Source: a candidate division KSB1 bacterium (GTDB lineage: Bacteria > Zhuqueibacterota > Zhuqueibacteria > JANLFK01 > Oleimicrobiaceae). From it: DNA of 60,764 bases. The notes beneath the pieces were generated by a model. That model saw only the letters and a program-made list of their open reading frames with translations. It had not been told where the DNA came from and did not search any database. Shown piece by piece: positions 60,129-60,764 of the stretch. Numbering within the stretch: the first letter of the stretch is position 1; each line of letters begins with the position of its first letter. The DNA lies in NCBI GenBank assembly GCA_034506335.1, contig JAPDPR010000003.1, positions 80,001-140,764 on the forward strand, read 5' to 3'. Position numbers and translations under genes: made by a program.

Positions 60129-60514
60129 CGCTGATCGCGCTATCGTGTGTCGAGTGCCGCCAAGGACGCTCGGCTGCCTGGAGGGCAGCGTGGAAGCTCC
60201 AGAGGCAAGCCGGATGCTCAGGGCTGGGTGCAGCCGTAAGGGGCCTCGATTTCGTGGGCCAATAGCATTTCTCTGCCGGATCTGAGGCAAGGGGAGCAGT
60301 CCCGCGACCGGGGCACGAGGAGGAGGCGGCTCAGCAGTAACCTACTATGCGCGCCGAGGAGGGAAGGAGAAGTTATTCCGGGTCGAACAGGGATGCTTGC
60401 GCCGCCCACGCGGAGAGCGCTATCCTCCAGACCCCGGATCGGGGGCACTTTTCTGGTGAGACGCGCTGCGCTTTTTGGATGCCGCTTGACAAAGGGAATT
60501 CGGAGGAGTGGACA
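60129..60514 (+). other. Intergenic region without a convincing gene
   Basis: No coding frame or RNA motif is convincing in these 386 bases. TTGACA at 60486-60491 is followed by the ribosome site of the next gene too soon to be its promoter. Confidence 0.3.
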
Positions 60515-60764
60515 GTGAGCGAAACAGTTTTTGCGCGCCGTATGACTGGAGTGTTCCTACTCTGTGGAGCCCTTGTCTGTGCCTTTTTGCCTACTCTTTC
60601 TATGGCGCAGATTCGTCCTCCTGCGGTGGCAGGTGCGTGGTATGCAGACAATCCGGCAGCCCTGCGTGCCACCATTGAGAAGTGGTACGAACAAGCTCTG
60701 GACGCGCAAGTGGATGGCGAGATTGTGGGACTGCTTGCACCTCACGCCGGCTACGTGTACTCGG
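60515..60764 (+). CDS. AmmeMemoRadiSam system protein B (Memo family), exported form (partial, cut by window end)
   Basis: The first 83 residues show the Memo signature: IRPPAVAGAWYADNPAALR and the metal-binding LLAPHAGYVYS segment. Before it lies a Sec signal peptide (residues about 9-32, GVFLLCGALVCAFLPTLSMAQ). GGAGGAG about seven bases before the GTG at 60515 marks the start. Memo-type proteins resemble extradiol dioxygenases and form a conserved trio with AMMECR1 and a radical SAM enzyme; the latter is encoded at 56275. The chemistry is unknown. The signal peptide points to function outside the cytosol. Confidence 0.88.
   Translation, partial: MSETVFARRMTGVFLLCGALVCAFLPTLSMAQIRPPAVAGAWYADNPAALRATIEKWYEQALDAQVDGEIVGLLAPHAGYVYS

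Noticed and set aside
1..60764. CRISPR arrays, tRNA and rRNA genes
   Set aside because: No regularly spaced repeats, no T-loop/anticodon patterns and no rRNA-like stretches were recognised on either strand.

Overview
The window looks like a GC-rich chromosome segment from an anaerobic, Gram-negative bacterium of the FCB superphylum or a neighbouring lineage; a candidate phylum such as KSB1 or Calditrichota would fit, but this is inferred from gene style and not from a marker gene. Pointers are three secreted proteins ending in a YPNPFN-type C-terminal sorting domain, several lipoproteins and Tat substrates, an oxygen-sensitive glycyl radical enzyme, and hgcAB. I see no rRNA, tRNA, CRISPR array or intact mobile element.

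Region 1 (1-18744, all minus strand) reads from right to left: a dipeptidyl-peptidase IV, a secreted NlpC/P60-like protein, an ABC-2 exporter pair, a PhzF-like protein, two tandem OPA-family transporters, a secreted metallo-beta-lactamase-fold protein, a D-threonine aldolase/D-serine dehydratase-like PLP enzyme, a glycyl radical enzyme whose active-site residues match trans-4-hydroxy-L-proline dehydratase, an Xaa-Pro aminopeptidase, a LOG-family protein and a very large exported TPR protein cut by the window edge. Two proline-specific peptidases plus a hydroxyproline dehydratase suggest catabolism of collagen-like or proline-rich peptides.

Region 2 (19092-30908, plus) holds secreted proteins and a lipoprotein, then a partner-switching module (SpoIIE-type phosphatase, STAS antagonist, RsbW-like kinase, GAF-SpoIIE phosphatase), a Tat-exported N-acyl-D-amino-acid deacylase, and a SatD/DUF3307-like pair. 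Region 3 (31085-34893) is the highlight: hgcA and hgcB, the two genes required for mercury methylation, followed closely by an MFS exporter and a Tat-signal radical SAM protein. Region 4 (34939-48453) has the alpha and beta subunits of a 2-oxoacid dehydrogenase E1, a DNA repair methyltransferase, a metallo-beta-lactamase-fold hydrolase, an unusual AhpD-fRMsr fusion, an exported cyanophycinase-like protein, a radical SAM enzyme, a lipoprotein form of RidA, a third SpoIIE phosphatase and a TolB-N/TPR lipoprotein.

Region 5 (48469-52266, minus) is a coupled acetate kinase / Cys-rich protein / HEAT-repeat operon; the kinase carries an extra C-terminal domain. It is followed by an AT-richer stretch with a decayed transposase (52660-53466). 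Region 6 (53564-60764, plus) has a REC-PAS-GAF-GAF protein, an AmmeMemoRadiSam radical SAM enzyme with a Tat signal, a large Asp-box propeller protein with a sorting domain, and the start of a Memo-family protein with a Sec signal. An apparently exported AmmeMemoRadiSam system is one of the odder features here.
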